DNA from: Blepharisma japonicum
Lineage: Eukaryota; Ciliophora; Heterotrichea; Heterotrichida; Blepharismidae
Assembly (NCBI GenBank): GCA_949751835.1
Contig: CATKHK010000027.1
Span: forward strand, 124,001-188,000
Reading direction: 5' to 3'
Length of the DNA stretch: 64,000 nucleotides
Below, one piece after another: positions 9,702 to 21,040 of this stretch. Made by a program: the position numbers and the translations under genes. Under the pieces are notes generated by a model. The model was given only the letters and a program-made list of their open reading frames with translations. It was not told the origin of the DNA and did no database searches. Each line of letters starts with the position of its first letter. Position 1 is the first letter of the stretch.

Positions 9702-10703
9702 ATGAGAGACCAATTAAAGCTGTCCATGGAATTAAAGGCTATCCTTGCTTCAGATGACCTTAATACTTTTATGCAAGTGAAAGTCAAAAGAGGTGGAGTT
9801 TACGGAAAAGAAAATAAAACCATTCTTCATTTGGCTGCTAAATACTGCCAAAGTATCGCCATCCCATACTACTGTATATATAAATTAAAAGTCAATCCAA
9901 AGACGAAGACCAAGCGGTCCAATTCTAGCGCTCTTCATTATGCTTGTATATACGGAAAGCTGCAACTTGTCGAGCTCTTAGTTTCCTCTTGTAAGGTTCC
10001 TGTAGATATACAGAGGAAACACGGAGAAACTCCTTTGCTGCTAGCTATTCGGCACAATCATAATGAACTGTCTGAATTTTTGATAAGCAAGAATGCAGAT
10101 TTAAATGTCAAAGACAGCAAAGACTTGTCTTTGGCCCATTGGGCAGCCAAAAATGGAAACTCAGGATTGCTATCCAAGTTGATCAAATTAGGAGCACCTT
10201 TTCAAGGCGTCACGAAGAGTTCAGAATATTGCTTGCATTTTGCTGCAAGCAGTGGTAACGCAGACATCGTCAAAGCACTTTTCCCTTACTTTTACCCTTT
10301 TGCATGTGGCGAAAAAGGGACCGTACTTCATTATGCTAAGGGTAATTGGGAAATTGTAGAGTGGGTTATTTCAAATACGATTTGGCAGAAAATGCCGAGA
10401 TTAAGTATTTTATTAGATATTGGGGCAAGCAGTAGCTTGATATTTCAGTATTGTAAAGAAGAAATTAACTTAGGAGTTGTTTTGATGTATGATAGAGCAG
10501 ATTTGTTAGAAATTTTATATATAAATAAAAAAATCCAAATTCAATTGTTGGTTCACGAAAAATTAGGACCAAGATGTACCGAAAAAATCAAAAAGCTGGA
10601 AAGATGGGAAAATGTGAGAGGTCTACTGTTTGTATATAAACATCAGAATATGTATACAAAAGTACCCTTAAGCCTTACCAGAGAAATTTCCGAATATATT
10701 TAA
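9702..10703 (+). CDS. Ankyrin-repeat protein
   Basis: 333 residues with about five or six ankyrin repeats over residues 35-220: NKTILHLAAKYC, SSALHYACIYGKLQLVELLV, GETPLLLAIRHNHNELSEFL, DLSLAHWAAKNGNSGLLSKL and SEYCLHFAASSGNADIVKAL. The last 110 residues are a helical tail without a recognised domain. Ankyrin repeats bind other proteins, so the specific role cannot be read from sequence. No TGA codon is used. Confidence 0.85.
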   Translation: MRDQLKLSMELKAILASDDLNTFMQVKVKRGGVYGKENKTILHLAAKYCQSIAIPYYCIYKLKVNPKTKTKRSNSSALHYACIYGKLQLVELLVSSCKVPVDIQRKHGETPLLLAIRHNHNELSEFLISKNADLNVKDSKDLSLAHWAAKNGNSGLLSKLIKLGAPFQGVTKSSEYCLHFAASSGNADIVKALFPYFYPFACGEKGTVLHYAKGNWEIVEWVISNTIWQKMPRLSILLDIGASSSLIFQYCKEEINLGVVLMYDRADLLEILYINKKIQIQLLVHEKLGPRCTEKIKKLERWENVRGLLFVYKHQNMYTKVPLSLTREISEYI

Positions 10704-11017
10704 CTATAAATAGTATTATGAATGTAATAAGTCTAAATAAATAGGTTGAACTTTTAACAAAAACATGAATTTTTGAATTTGTTTGATGAAAAATAAATTT
10801 TGAATAAATTCAAAAATACGTTGATTTTATTATTTAGTCTTTTAGTTATTTATTTCATCTATTGATTTATAAAGAAAAAAAATACAGAGGTTATTATTTA
10901 AAAAATTTCGCAATAAGCAGACTATTATTCAAATTAGTTTAAGAGAAAAATATATTTCATTTAAAATATCAATAGCTTTTATCTTATAAGAAATTTAAAA
11001 CTGTTAATTAAATTATA
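10704..11017. other. AT-rich convergent spacer
   Basis: About 310 bp between convergent genes; nothing recognised. Confidence 0.5.
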
Positions 11018-11479
11018 CTAGCACGACCTGTTCTCCAAATCAATAAATAATGGCATCCTAAATATTGTCTCGTTTGAATTCCTTCTGCTAGAAAATGCAC
11101 TATTATCTGTGGAACTAGAATCAGTGTCTGGAGAACTTTCTCTGTGAGAAAATTGACACTTGCTTCCATAAATGCAATATCCCTTATCTTGATACATTTT
11201 GCATCCAGGGATTTTCGCTTTTGCACTTTTTTGTGATTTGTTTCTTAGTTCCTCAATTCCATGCGCAAAAGCGCATTTGTTTCCAAATTCGCACTGCCCT
11301 GATTCTCAGTTTTTACACATCTCAGTTTTATATTTGATTTGAAATTCTGAATCGATTCCTTTAGCTCTTATTGTCATATTAGATTTCCCATATAAAGAAT
11401 TTTCGTTTTTAAGTAGTAGCGATGTGCTTTTAATTGCTTGGTTTGGGTTTTTGCTGCAGTTGATGTATTGAGTATTCAT
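11018..11479 (-). CDS. Tandem CCCH zinc-finger protein (tristetraprolin/TIS11-like)
   Basis: 153 residues, read through one TGA (Trp) at 11306-11308 that lies inside the first finger. Two CCCH fingers are visible. The first is preceded by the hallmark lead-in YKTEMC and reads CKNWESGQCEFGNKCAFAH (C-x7-C-x5-C-x3-H). The second is CKMYQDKGYCIYGSKCQFSH (C-x8-C-x5-C-x3-H), about 18 residues after the first. TIS11/tristetraprolin proteins bind AU-rich elements in mRNA and promote decay. The C-terminus is Ser/Asp-rich. Start is the ATG at 11479; stop TAG. Reading only TAA/TAG as stops is essential here, as the gene would otherwise be cut within finger 1. Confidence 0.87.
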
Positions 11480-11843
11480 AATTTTCAAAAATTTATTTAT
11501 AAATTAATAGACTTATTAAATATGGAATATATACGTTTTTTAAGTCAATTATTAAAATTTAGAATAATTTTAAGGTAATTCAATTATAATTTCTAATTAA
11601 TTTTCTTCTGCTATAATTCTTTTACAAGCAGAATTTAAGTAAAGATAGCTAATAGAGTTTAGAATAAATTTATATTTGCACAAATTATTAGATGAAAAGT
11701 CATCTTTCTTATTGTGAATTTACAATAATGAATTGCTATTTTAAGAGTCGCTGAAAGCAAAAACTGTTAAATCAAAGAATCTCTATTGCTTTTTCTTCAT
11801 AATTATATATTATAATTAATACTTATTTTGAATAGACGCAAAC
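11480..11843. other. AT-rich divergent intergenic region
   Basis: About 360 bp between divergent genes; no open frame or motif recognised. Confidence 0.5.
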
Positions 11844-12869
11844 ATGTCGACCTTCAAGAAAACTAGATCAACAAAAGCAGAGCAAGCTAGAGAATACCTA
11901 CGATTAGTTCACTTAAAACAAAAAGAACTACGAAAAAATAAAGAGGTGCATGAAGAAAGCAAAAAGTCCAATCAAATGCAGATTTTAGATGATAAAAATA
12001 AACTAGAAGACATCGAAAGACTTCAAGATGATTTAGAAAAATGCTTGAAAACCCAAGAAAAAAACAAAAAAATAATTGAGTTATTAAAAAATGAGCTTTT
12101 GAGATTTAATTTAGAAACCAATCAACAAAATTATGAAGAACAAAAAATTCCGACTAGCACAAAATCAGATCAAGAGCCCAAAAGACTTGATATCGAAGCA
12201 ACACATAATTTAACAAAATTAAGGCTTGAAATATCAGAGCTTAAAAATGAAATAGCTAAACAAGAAACTGTTATAAACCAAAAAGAAAAAAAGCTTATAA
12301 AATTAGCTACCACAAATCGGCCTGTTTCTGCAAGGCTTGAAAGAGAAGTGGTAGCTATGGATTCAACCCTAAAAAACGTTCAAAATCGATTAAAGCTACT
12401 CAAACATACCGAAGATCTTGTCCAAACAAATAACATAGAAGGTCTTAATGGTCTTCTAAATACAATAAATGAATTCAAGCCAGAACAACCTGAAACAATA
12501 TGCACAGTAGACGATGCATGAACAGTAGCACCTTCTGAAGTCAGAGAAAAGTTGACCGAAAATTACAAAATAATGAAACAAAATATTGAAATAATAAATA
12601 ATTTAAAAAAAGACTTATCAGAAGGCATTGAATATGACACGATTTTGCAAGCAAGATTAAATAAATTACTAGAAGAGAAAAACAAAAAGTTCATTAAGGA
12701 GCAGGAGAGCTCATTGAATGGAATTTTAAACAGTTTGGGAAGCGGGTATAACGCTGAAATAAATAAATTAAACCAAGAAATCATTGACCTCGACCAAGCA
12801 TTGTCATCAAAATGGCTTAAAAAGAAAAAAGAAGTAAGCTTTGAGCCAGCCAGAAAAATTAGTGATTAA
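11844..12869 (+). CDS. Coiled-coil protein of unknown function
   Basis: 341 residues, read through one TGA (Trp) at 12519-12521. Nearly the whole protein is charged and helical (KNKEVHEESKKSNQMQIL, ELKNEIAKQETVINQKEKKL, LNQEIIDLDQAL), with Lys/Glu-rich heptads in two blocks (about 15-150 and 225-325) around a less regular hinge with the TGA. There is no transmembrane segment or catalytic motif. It might be cytoskeletal or basal-body related, but the sequence alone does not show it. Confidence 0.75.
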
Positions 12870-12928
12870 TTGTGCTATCTATATTAAAATAAGTATTTTA
12901 ATTAAAATTGTGATAGCATAGCTGAGCA

Positions 12929-13001
12929 GCCCGTGTAGCCTAACGGATAAGGCGCTTCCCTCCTAAGGAAGAGACTGTGGGTTCAAGTCCCATCTCGGGT
13001 G
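12929..13001 (+). tRNA. tRNA-Arg (anticodon CCU)
   Basis: A 73-nt cloverleaf without intron. The D arm is GCC-TAACGGATAA-GGC. The anticodon stem CTTCC/GGAAG encloses the loop CTCCTAA, giving anticodon CCT (CCU), which reads AGG. The T arm is GTGGG-TTCAAGT-CCCAT, and the acceptor pairs GCCCGTG with CTCGGGT (one G-T pair and one mismatch), followed by discriminator G. The A box (TAGCCTAACGG) and B box (GGTTCAAGTCC) are good Pol III promoters. It resembles typical eukaryotic tRNA-Arg(CCU). Confidence 0.95.
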
Positions 13002-13007
13002 TTTTTT
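13002..13007 (+). terminator. RNA polymerase III terminator of tRNA-Arg
   Basis: A run of six T directly after the discriminator base, the standard Pol III stop signal. It lies three bases before the start codon of the next gene. Confidence 0.85.
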
Positions 13008-13010
13008 ATA

Positions 13011-15032
13011 ATGATATTTTTAATAGCTTTTATTGTCAGCTTGGCAATCTCAAGCTTAGCATATGAATCTGCAAGCCTTTCTAATTCATCTTATTTCAAT
13101 ATTGATGACACTGAGCAGCTGAAGAGCCTTTCTATTCCTGCTGCACCTGTTATTTTTGGATTTTCTCAAGAAAGAGGCTTAAAAGTGTTTCCTCCTTATA
13201 AATACCCTCCTTGTAGTTATACTTATTTCAATGCCTTGAACAAGATTCATATGGATTTTAAAAACAATACAGTAAGCTTAACGTGCGCCTATGAGAAAGA
13301 TCCATATATTGTTTTCGGGCCTGATTTATTCACAAAATTGTCATTGCCGATGGAAGCGAAAAAGTCTTTAATTAGGGTGAATTGGAAAGGGGAGCCAATA
13401 AAAATCCAGCCCTATCACGAGTTTGCGATAGGATCCTGCGTGGATAGTGATTATACAACTGTGAATTTATTTCATTTGGCTCCAAGGTATAGACCAAAAA
13501 CGTATGACAATACATTGAAAATAGCTCACCAATTGAGAAAAGAGCCTAAGAAACCGATGCTGATGATATTTTTAACAATTGATAGTTTTTCAAGAAGGCA
13601 CTTTTTTAGAAAATTAGAATCTACGTTAGGATTTTTGAATAAACTCAAAGAAGGCGAGACCTATGATGTTTTTGACTATAAATTTCATAATATCATTGGC
13701 GCAGATACTGCTGAAAACCAATTAAGAGTTTTTGCTGAAAAATGGGTAAGAGAGTTCACTGGAGACCAAGACATAGATTTTGCAGGAAAAGATGCGATTT
13801 GGTTCAAATTGAAAAATCTAGGATTCATGACTTTATATGGAACAGATGCCTGCTCACACAATACAGTTAAATCGATAGGAAGGCGCCCAGTTGTAGATCA
13901 TTCAGTTAATCTATTTTACTGTGCAAATTATGTATATGGAGACTATAGAGCTTCCAAATTTAAAGTATCTAAACAGCGATGTTTAGGGCCTGAAATGGCA
14001 CATCATTATTTAATGGAATATTCTTTAAATTTCAGCAAACAGTATATAAAAGCAAATCAATGGGTCTACAATCATATGACGGCAGCACATGAGAGTAGTG
14101 GACAGCATGCTCAAGCATTAGATGATGATCTTAAAGAATATTTAGAAAAATATATTAATCAATTCGAAAAAACACATGAAATTGTTATTTTTCTTAATGG
14201 GGATCATGGAATGAGATATGGAGACTTTTTGTCTGACCAAGAAAGTATACAAGAGCATAGGCTACCTGCGCTTTTTATTATTGGGAAAAAAGAATTTTTT
14301 AAAAAAATTGATCCATCTTATAGCGCTTTACAACACAACTCATTAAGACTAACAACAAAGCCTGATCTCAGAAAGACAATGCTTTATCTAGCACATTGGC
14401 AAAGTGATGTAAAATTTGAGTATGAAAAAAATAATTTTTATAATTTGCTATTAGAAAAAGTGCCAGACAGCAGAACTTGTCAAGATGCAGAAATTCCATT
14501 GTGGTTTTGCTCAAGTTACTTACCAAATCCTATTGAGCGGCGAATTTTTGATCCTACTGACCTTAATTACTGAAATAGAAGCAACACAGAAAAAAATCTT
14601 GGTAGCACCCTTAATTTTATAGGAAAAATTCTTTTTGAAGAAATGAATGACTCAATGTTCATGAAAAGTCAACCAGACACACTCTGCACCATAATAAAAC
14701 TAAAAAAAATCGAAAATGCAAGCATGATAAAAGTAGATGAAAATAATATTTTATTTAGAATTATGGTAAGTGTTGAAGAAAGCACAAGGGCTCTACTGGA
14801 TTCTTGGATCATTATAACTTCAACACCTCTTAATGACGATATTATGAAAAATGAGAATTTTTTGTCACAACCAATTGTTTTTGAAAGCAAAAAGATGTTC
14901 GTTAGAGTAATCATTATTTAGATATTAAACATAGCAAGAGCTGATAAATACGGTGGCCCTTGCGAAATGAAGGCTAGAAAATCAGGACTGAACCCTCAGT
15001 TTTGTGTTTGCAATGATGAAAAAATCAGATAA
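13011..15032 (+). CDS. DUF229-family protein (alkaline-phosphatase/sulfatase superfamily), one 15-nt intron
   Basis: 668 residues: exon 1 13011-14906, intron 14907-14921, exon 2 14922-15032. An N-terminal signal peptide or anchor (MIFLIAFIVSLAISSLAYES) leads into a lumenal/extracellular domain. Motifs of the DUF229 branch of the alkaline-phosphatase superfamily are present: IFLTIDSFSRRHFFRKL with the nucleophile region near residue 192, MTLYGTDACSH, HMTAAHESSGQHAQALDDDL and IFLNGDHGMRYG with metal-site Asp and His. One TGA Trp (14571) must be read through. Splicing supplies the Cys-rich tail (ADKYGGPCEMKARKSG ... FCVC) that the family normally has. Substrate unknown. It starts only 9 bp after a tRNA gene. 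Confidence 0.85.
14907..14921 (+). other. 15-nt intron (DUF229 gene)
   Basis: GTAATCATTATTTAG, phase 0. It ends in an in-frame TAG, so an unspliced message would terminate. Removal joins MFVR to ILNIARADKYGG, the expected C-terminal tail of the family. Confidence 0.88.
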
Positions 15033-15055
15033 TTTTAATTAACACAATAATTATA

Positions 15056-15865
15056 ATGATTTTTTTTAAACCTTATGAATTTTCAAGAAAAATTATCCAG
15101 GAGCCTCTCAATAAATTGAAGAAGTTAGAGAATGATGATGACCAAGAATCTCCACATGAGGAACCAATATACGTTAGAAGAGTTTCTATATCAAATCCTA
15201 CACAAACTCTTCATGCTGCATATGCAACTGTTTCGAAGCATAAAAAAGTTTTATTTAAACATAATAAAAACAGTTGAAATGCTGCTTATCCAGAAAATTC
15301 GTTGAGTCCTTCAAATTCTTCGGCTCAGGACACTAGGCCTTCATTTTATCCAAATGCTTCACTCAACCCCGAATTAGAGAGAAAAATAAAAGCAATAGGT
15401 ATTATTAATAGAACCTCGAATTTATTTAGAAGGGAAAAATGCTTTTCATCACCTAGGTATCAAAAAAATGTAAGAAAAGGAAGCCCAATTAAAATTCATA
15501 GCATTAACCCAAATATTACAATTAGTTTGATGAGAACTCAGATAAATGAAAAATGCAGCCAGTGCGGCTGTGAAAATTGCATTTGTTTTTCTCAATTAGA
15601 TATTTTAAATCAAAAAATCAAAGAGCAGCATCATATTAATAAAAATGCAAGAAAAGCAATACAAAATGAAATTAATGAGCTTGTAATATCAAAAGAAAAT
15701 CAAAAAATTAAAAAATTAAAGCCTATACCTATAAAAACATTTAGAGCGCAATCTGTTGATACTCAGCTTCTTAATGTAGAAGATATTGAACAAAAGCGCA
15801 ATGTAACCCTAAGTGTTTGTGTCACACCTGTAACTTTACACAAGAAGCGTAAATATAAATTTTAA
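15056..15865 (+). CDS. Unrecognised basic, low-complexity protein with CxxCxC cluster
   Basis: 269 residues, one TGA (Trp) at 15275. The protein is basic and probably mostly disordered (many Ser, Asn, Lys and Pro, e.g. FRREKCFSSPRYQKNVRKGS). It has a short cysteine cluster, CSQCGCENCIC (about residue 163), followed by a helical stretch. No family recognised. It starts 23 bp after the stop of the DUF229 gene on the same strand. Similar C-x2-C-x-C clusters occur in two other proteins of this window (3079 and 41559). Confidence 0.7.
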
Positions 15866-15931
15866 TTTTTGTGTATTATATTTCCCATCCCTAAACTATA
15901 TAAGCTTTAAGCAAATTATCCTAATAATTAA

Positions 15932-17125
15932 TTATAAATTATCTTCAAAAGATACCACCTTTCCTTTAGCCAAAATCCAGGTGATATCAATATTCATATT
16001 ATCATGCTCCCATCCTTCTTCAGCCCTCCTATTTTCAGCACATATTAATTTCGCACACAAATACACTCCTGAGAATTTTCCAATTAAATCGATATCTACT
16101 TCATACACCCTTGGATTTTCCAAAAAGTTAATCCAGACAATAGGTTTAATCCTAAAATCAGTTGGCTTGAATTCAAAATATTCATATCCTTTACACTCAT
16201 ATTTTGGATAAGTCTTAATCTTTGATTCGCTTTCCAAGAACGTTTTAACACAATCTTCATTTGTTAAATTATCATAAATATTGAGGCCTGGATCAGTTAC
16301 ATCAATATATGACTCGCTTGTAAAAATAATTAATGTTTTTATCGGGCAAGTAAAATTTCCGACTCTTGATATTTCAAGCCCTGTTATACAAGCCATAAAA
16401 GGAGCTGTATCAGCATCCTGTATATCAATTGGAATATCTAGTAAAAAGGGATCATTTACATATCTTCTTGATTTTAATACATCACATTGTTTTTCTTCTA
16501 GCTGCTGATATACATAGCGAACTTTTTCTTTAAATGCTTCAGGGTCATTTTCACCGCATGCAATAGCATCTAATGGGAAATTAGAAAACACATACTTAAA
16601 TATGGTAATTCCTGCATGCTCACATTTCTGTTGTACATTTCTATTCTTTTGCTTCATCCATTCTTTTATGATTTTAATAGCTTCTCTTTTAGACAGATAA
16701 TATTCTATATTATTGAACTGCGAGTCAACAAGCACACTTGCAATATTTACATTAGTCTTATTTTCACGGCAGCAATAAGGCTTCTGATTCTTTTCAAAAA
16801 GATTTTCAAGTCAATAAATAGGATTATCCTCGTCGACCCCTCCATTTGTGGAATAACCTTTAAAATCTAAATATTCATAGTCCTCTTTCGGCTTAAACTC
16901 AAGAGCTTCTTTCAGAAGTCTATAGCACGTGCATTCTGCTAAATTAAGTGATTTTTGGATATAAAAATCCCTTTCGACAAGACTTCGAAGAAACCCAATC
17001 GCTTTCGTTGCATAATAAAAGGTTTTGCTCAATAAAACTATGTGTCTAAATATTTGAGAGGTTTCTAGAAAAATAAGAATAGAAGGAAGGATGTCACCTG
17101 GCAAATTTTCCATTATTTGAGTCAT
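15932..17125 (-). CDS. F-box-like protein
   Basis: 397 residues, one TGA (Trp) at 16811-16813. The N-terminus (ENLPGDILPSILIFLETSQI, then LLSKTFYYATKAI) matches the F-box pattern LP.DIL..I..FL....... ...SK.FY. F-box proteins recruit substrates to SCF ubiquitin ligases through Skp1. After a linker (KPYCCRENKTNVNIASV) comes a globular domain of about 250 residues that I do not recognise; it has alternating hydrophobic strands (RIKPIVWINFLENPRVYEVD) and may be the substrate-binding part. Start ATG at 17125. Confidence 0.65.
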
Positions 17126-17192
17126 TTTTCTATATAATTATGCTTATTTGTTTCATAAAATATTATCATTTGGATAAATATTATCAGGTGGT

Positions 17193-18542
17193 ATGAGCTA
17201 TTTGGATCTTTGTGATAAATTTAGTGAAGTAAGAGATCACTGACTATCAACAAGATCTTTTTCTGATGAATATTTAAATTTTCTTTTATACAAATCAGAA
17301 ATTGATAGAACTTATGCGAAAGGTCTAAAAAAACTTTCGAAAATGCCAATTTTCGGTATGTCAAAAGGCACTCTGCTTGCAGGACTTAATACTCTTCAAA
17401 ATCTGTGTATCCAACATTCAATACAGCTTAAGATCCTTTCAGAAAATTTGCATAAAGATCTTTCTTTAGCATTGAAACAATTAGTCGCACATCAAGATTT
17501 AATAATAAAAGATAAATCAGAACTAGCGAAAAGACTTATCTCCGAAAGGGAAAAAATCATAAAATCGCATGAAAAAGCAAAGAACAACTATATGAAAGAA
17601 TTTAAAGAAGGCCATGTGACTGATAAAAGTCTTAAACTTGAACAAAAATATAAAAATTGTATAGAAAGACTGAATAATTGCAATAAGGCTTATACAGAAA
17701 ATATGAAAGTGGTTTTATCAACTTATCAAGAACAAGAAGAAGAAAATTCCAAAAAAATAAAAGAAGTGCTGATAAAAATGATATCATATGAACAAGCATA
17801 TATAAATACTTATAGAAATGAATTCGAGCCTTTATTGCCAGCAATGCAATCCTTTAATCCGCCTACAGATTTACAGAAATTTATTAATGATAACTTAACC
17901 GAAACAGGAGTTGATACAGTAAAATTTATGCCTTATCTTCCTCCAACTCCTAGACAAAGTTTGAATTCAATAAACAATAAAGAAGAAATTCTAAAAGGCA
18001 TAATCCAAAAATGCTGGGATGGAGAAGAACTAAGCAGAGAAGAAGGATCAAAATTTTTATGAACAATTTCAGACGAAATCGGTAAAAAATCCTGAGTCCA
18101 GCTTCTCAGTAGTGTTAGAACTCAAGGCCGGGAATTAATTCCTCTATCAACTTTTGAAGTATTTGGAGACCTCATGTGATGTGTCCTTACTTCTATGATG
18201 GAGAACAATGACTATAAATACGCAAGAGAATGTATCAGTCTTTCACAAGTATTTTATACAGAAGAAAACAACGAAAAAAAATACATCCAAGACTTTCTCA
18301 TGCTGCATCCTCTCTGACAAGAAGAATACAACTGGGAAAAACTTATAATAACTGCTATTGAGCAAGAAATTGAATTTTTTATCCAAAATAAAAACATAGG
18401 AGAATTAAAATCGCAGATTATTGCTATATCGCAGCTTACTTGATATACACACATTATGATAATTTATAACGCAGATGAAGCAATGATAGCTCGCTTAACA
18501 GCTCGTCTTAAAGGATTATATAACATTTCTGAAGGATTTTAA
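17193..18542 (+). CDS. F-BAR (FCH) domain protein with SBF2/KIAA0513-like C-terminal domain
   Basis: 449 residues, read through six TGA (Trp) codons. Residues 1-60 contain an FCH-type start (SDEYLNFLLYKSEIDRTYAK, GLKKLSK), and about 60-240 are long charged helices (LAKRLISEREKIIKSHEKAK), as in F-BAR membrane-bending proteins. A short linker with PYLPPTPR leads to residues about 270-449. There, IIQKCWDGEELSREEG, VQLLSSVRTQGREL and YKYARECISLSQVFY resemble the SBF2/KIAA0513-type domain found in some myotubularin-related proteins; that assignment is from memory of motif style and is less sure. Role inferred: membrane curvature and endocytic or cytoskeletal linkage. Confidence 0.72.
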
Positions 18543-18624
18543 GTGTATCCATAAATTTAATATCCTTCAATATTGAAATAATAAATTACCCTCTTTTAAA
18601 TAGTTAATTATAAGGAAAAATGCA

Positions 18625-19251
18625 TTAATTAATATTCACAAGAGGCTCTGGACCAATAGAAATTTCTTTTATAACCGGAGTAAATTGCTGTAAACGATAT
18701 AAAATTGCTTCTTGCTCTAAAGGATTGACAGGTCTTGGGGTTTTAGGAAGAAATTGCAATTTAACTTTTGGACTTTCAATACGATTTTGTACCTCAGTTA
18801 TTTTAACTTTTTTTCTGCGAGGCCGACGTGCTAAAACTCCTTTTGTGCCTGGTTTTCAATCTTTTACAACTCTCATTACATGACAAAGTACAGGATATTT
18901 TTCGTTAAAATAAACAGCATGCATTCTGTATACAAAAGATGATAATAGTCCATTGGCAATCATATAATAGACTAATGGTTGTTTCACAGGTAAAGGAACA
19001 GGAAAATAACTAATTCTTTTTCAACGATATCTTTTAATTAGTCCTTTCACTTTAGGAAATTTCAATAAGCTGTATTCTTGATTTTTAAGGAAATAAATAA
19101 AGCCATTCTCTGGATAAGTATAAATTAAGGTAGGATGGCGTTGGGATATTTTGAAGTTATACTGCTTCGAGTATTCTTCAAAATTTGATAGAATAAATTT
19201 GTACTCAGAGCCTTTGAGCCACCGTTCTTCCCATGGGAATTTTGGGAGCAT
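18625..19251 (-). CDS. Unrecognised basic protein
   Basis: 208 residues from the first in-frame ATG (MLPKFPWEERWLKG) to TAA, with two TGA Trp codons (19021, 18858). It is rich in aromatic and basic residues, with a very basic patch RRPRRKKVKI near residue 145 and no membrane segment. The frame is open another 117 bp upstream of this ATG but without an ATG, so a short upstream exon is possible. The composition would suit a mitochondrial ribosomal or other RNA-binding protein, but no family is recognised. Confidence 0.65.
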
Positions 19252-19894
19252 TTTAATTTTTATTGCTAATGACACTCCATTTTCAAAATTTATGGGGCTC
19301 TTAAATAAATTATATAAAAACACTCATGCAGTCTTAAATAGATTGACTAAAGAACTAATTATTATTTAAACTATTATTATTAATTCTATTAAGTTTATTA
19401 GAATTCCAGAATATTTTAAATTAATATTTGATTAAATTAGGTATGATAAGCATTTATATTAGTATTCAAATTTTCTTAATAATTCGTTTTTCTTTGAATA
19501 AATATAAATATAGCAATTGCTAATCCAAATAAATAAAAAATAAATGATATGAAAATCACATCATTAATTCTTAAAAAATATGATCATAGCCTAAGTATTT
19601 AATGAAAATAATATTTTTAATAAACCCCTAAGAATTCAATTGAATTCATTCCTCTCTTATCAAATTTGGTAAATTTTCTGTCTTGTTAAATCTGACAAAA
19701 AATTCAATAAAACATAAACTACCACAATTTATTAATAAAAATGCCCTTTTTCTGGCCAAAAGCAGTAACAAAAAAATGACCATAAAACAGTTTTAATGTC
19801 CGAAGCAATTTTACGCATATTCAAATTTATCTGGTCTTTTTAATAAGAAAATTAAGAATGCAGTTCTTAAGAGTTTTACTAATAACAATAATTA
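19252..19894. other. AT-rich divergent intergenic region
   Basis: About 640 bp between divergent genes. The left 117 bp continue the open frame of the minus-strand gene without a start codon; the remainder shows no open frame or motif. Confidence 0.5.
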
Positions 19895-21040
19895 ATGGAG
19901 CCCAAGAAAAGATATAACCTTCCAGCAAAAGCTCGTAGCGGCACTTTTTCTGATGACTTGTTAGGCAGAAATTGAGACACACAAAATGGAGGTACCCAGA
20001 AGGACTCAAAGTATAGTCTTGTCCACACATCTGCATCACAGTGCTTTAGTGATATGTTAGACGAAGACCCGACGCTTTCTTATAGTGGCGACATTGACTT
20101 TTCTTCAGACCTTTCAATCAATATTGGCACGCTCCCTTCTTTGTGCCGCACCAAAACAGGAAGCAAAAAAGCTCAGCAATACATTGCAAAGAGTCGACCA
20201 GAAGAAATTGAACAAATCGTGAATGTTGTCGCTCCACATCTAGGTGATTTAATGACTGACTTATACGGTAACTATATGTGCCAAACTTTATTTCAAAGCT
20301 GTTCGTCAGTCCAAAGGCTTATTCTTCTGACTGGGATGAAAGATGATATTATCAGAATTTCAAGAAACCCAAGAGGGACACATGCGCTTCAAACTGTCAT
20401 TACTCTTGCTAGTTTGCCTGAGGAAGAAATTATATACCAAAAAGCTTTGCAAGGCCATATCGTAGAACTTTCATTGGAAACAAATGCGTCTCATGTTATT
20501 CAAAGAATACTTTCGACATTAAAAAATAAGCATTTTGTTATAAGAGAAATTTTAGGACATGTAAGAGAACTTGCACTAGACAAACTTGGCTTGTGTGTGA
20601 TTAAAAAATGTGTGAATGATCCCCAAATTTTCAATGAGTTATTAAGTCAAGCGTTAGTTTTGATGCAAGATCCGTATGGTAATTATGCTCTTCAGCATAT
20701 GATTGATCAGTGGCAAGAAGAGTGCTCGTTTCAAATAATTAGTTGCATTAAAGGTAAAGTAGTACAACTTTGCATACAGAAATACTCGTCAAACGTTATG
20801 GAAAAGTGTATAAAAGAGGAAAGGATGAGAGAAGAAATAATAAATGAGCTTATTGCAGAAGATAAGCTCCCTGTTTTACTTAGTTGTCCGTATGGATGTT
20901 ATGTATTGAGAACAGCTGCGTTGGAGTCAGATCAAAAACAGAGAGAGAGACTTAAGAATGCCATAGATATGGCAATCCCAACGTTACACCAAAAAAAGCT
21001 GAAACCAAGATGGGATGAAATTTTAAGTTATTTAAGATAA
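19895..21040 (+). CDS. Pumilio/PUF RNA-binding protein
   Basis: 381 residues, one TGA (Trp) at 19973. The N-terminal 110 residues are low complexity. Then come PUF repeats with the family cores: DLMTDLYGNYMCQTLFQSCS, ISRNPRGTHALQTVI, LSLETNASHVIQRIL, LALDKLGLCVIKKCV, LMQDPYGNYALQHMID, LCIQKYSSNVMEKCI and LLSCPYGCYVLRTA. About seven or eight repeats fit one half-doughnut that binds 3'-UTR elements and represses or destabilises mRNA. Start ATG at 19895, in frame with and 159 bp upstream of the first Met of the better-conserved part. Confidence 0.9.

Noticed and set aside
12999-13010. GTG start for the DUF229 gene inside the tRNA
   Set aside because: The GTG overlaps the last bases of the tRNA; the ATG at 13011 gives a clean signal peptide.
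18625-19326. Start of the basic protein upstream of 19251 through a non-ATG codon
   Set aside because: The frame is open but has no ATG, and no 15/16-nt intron with the GT-A10-AG pattern was found to supply one.
19827-20039. 70-residue minus-strand frame
   Set aside because: Lies opposite the start of the Pumilio gene, whose own frame extends in-frame through this region with a good ATG at 19895.
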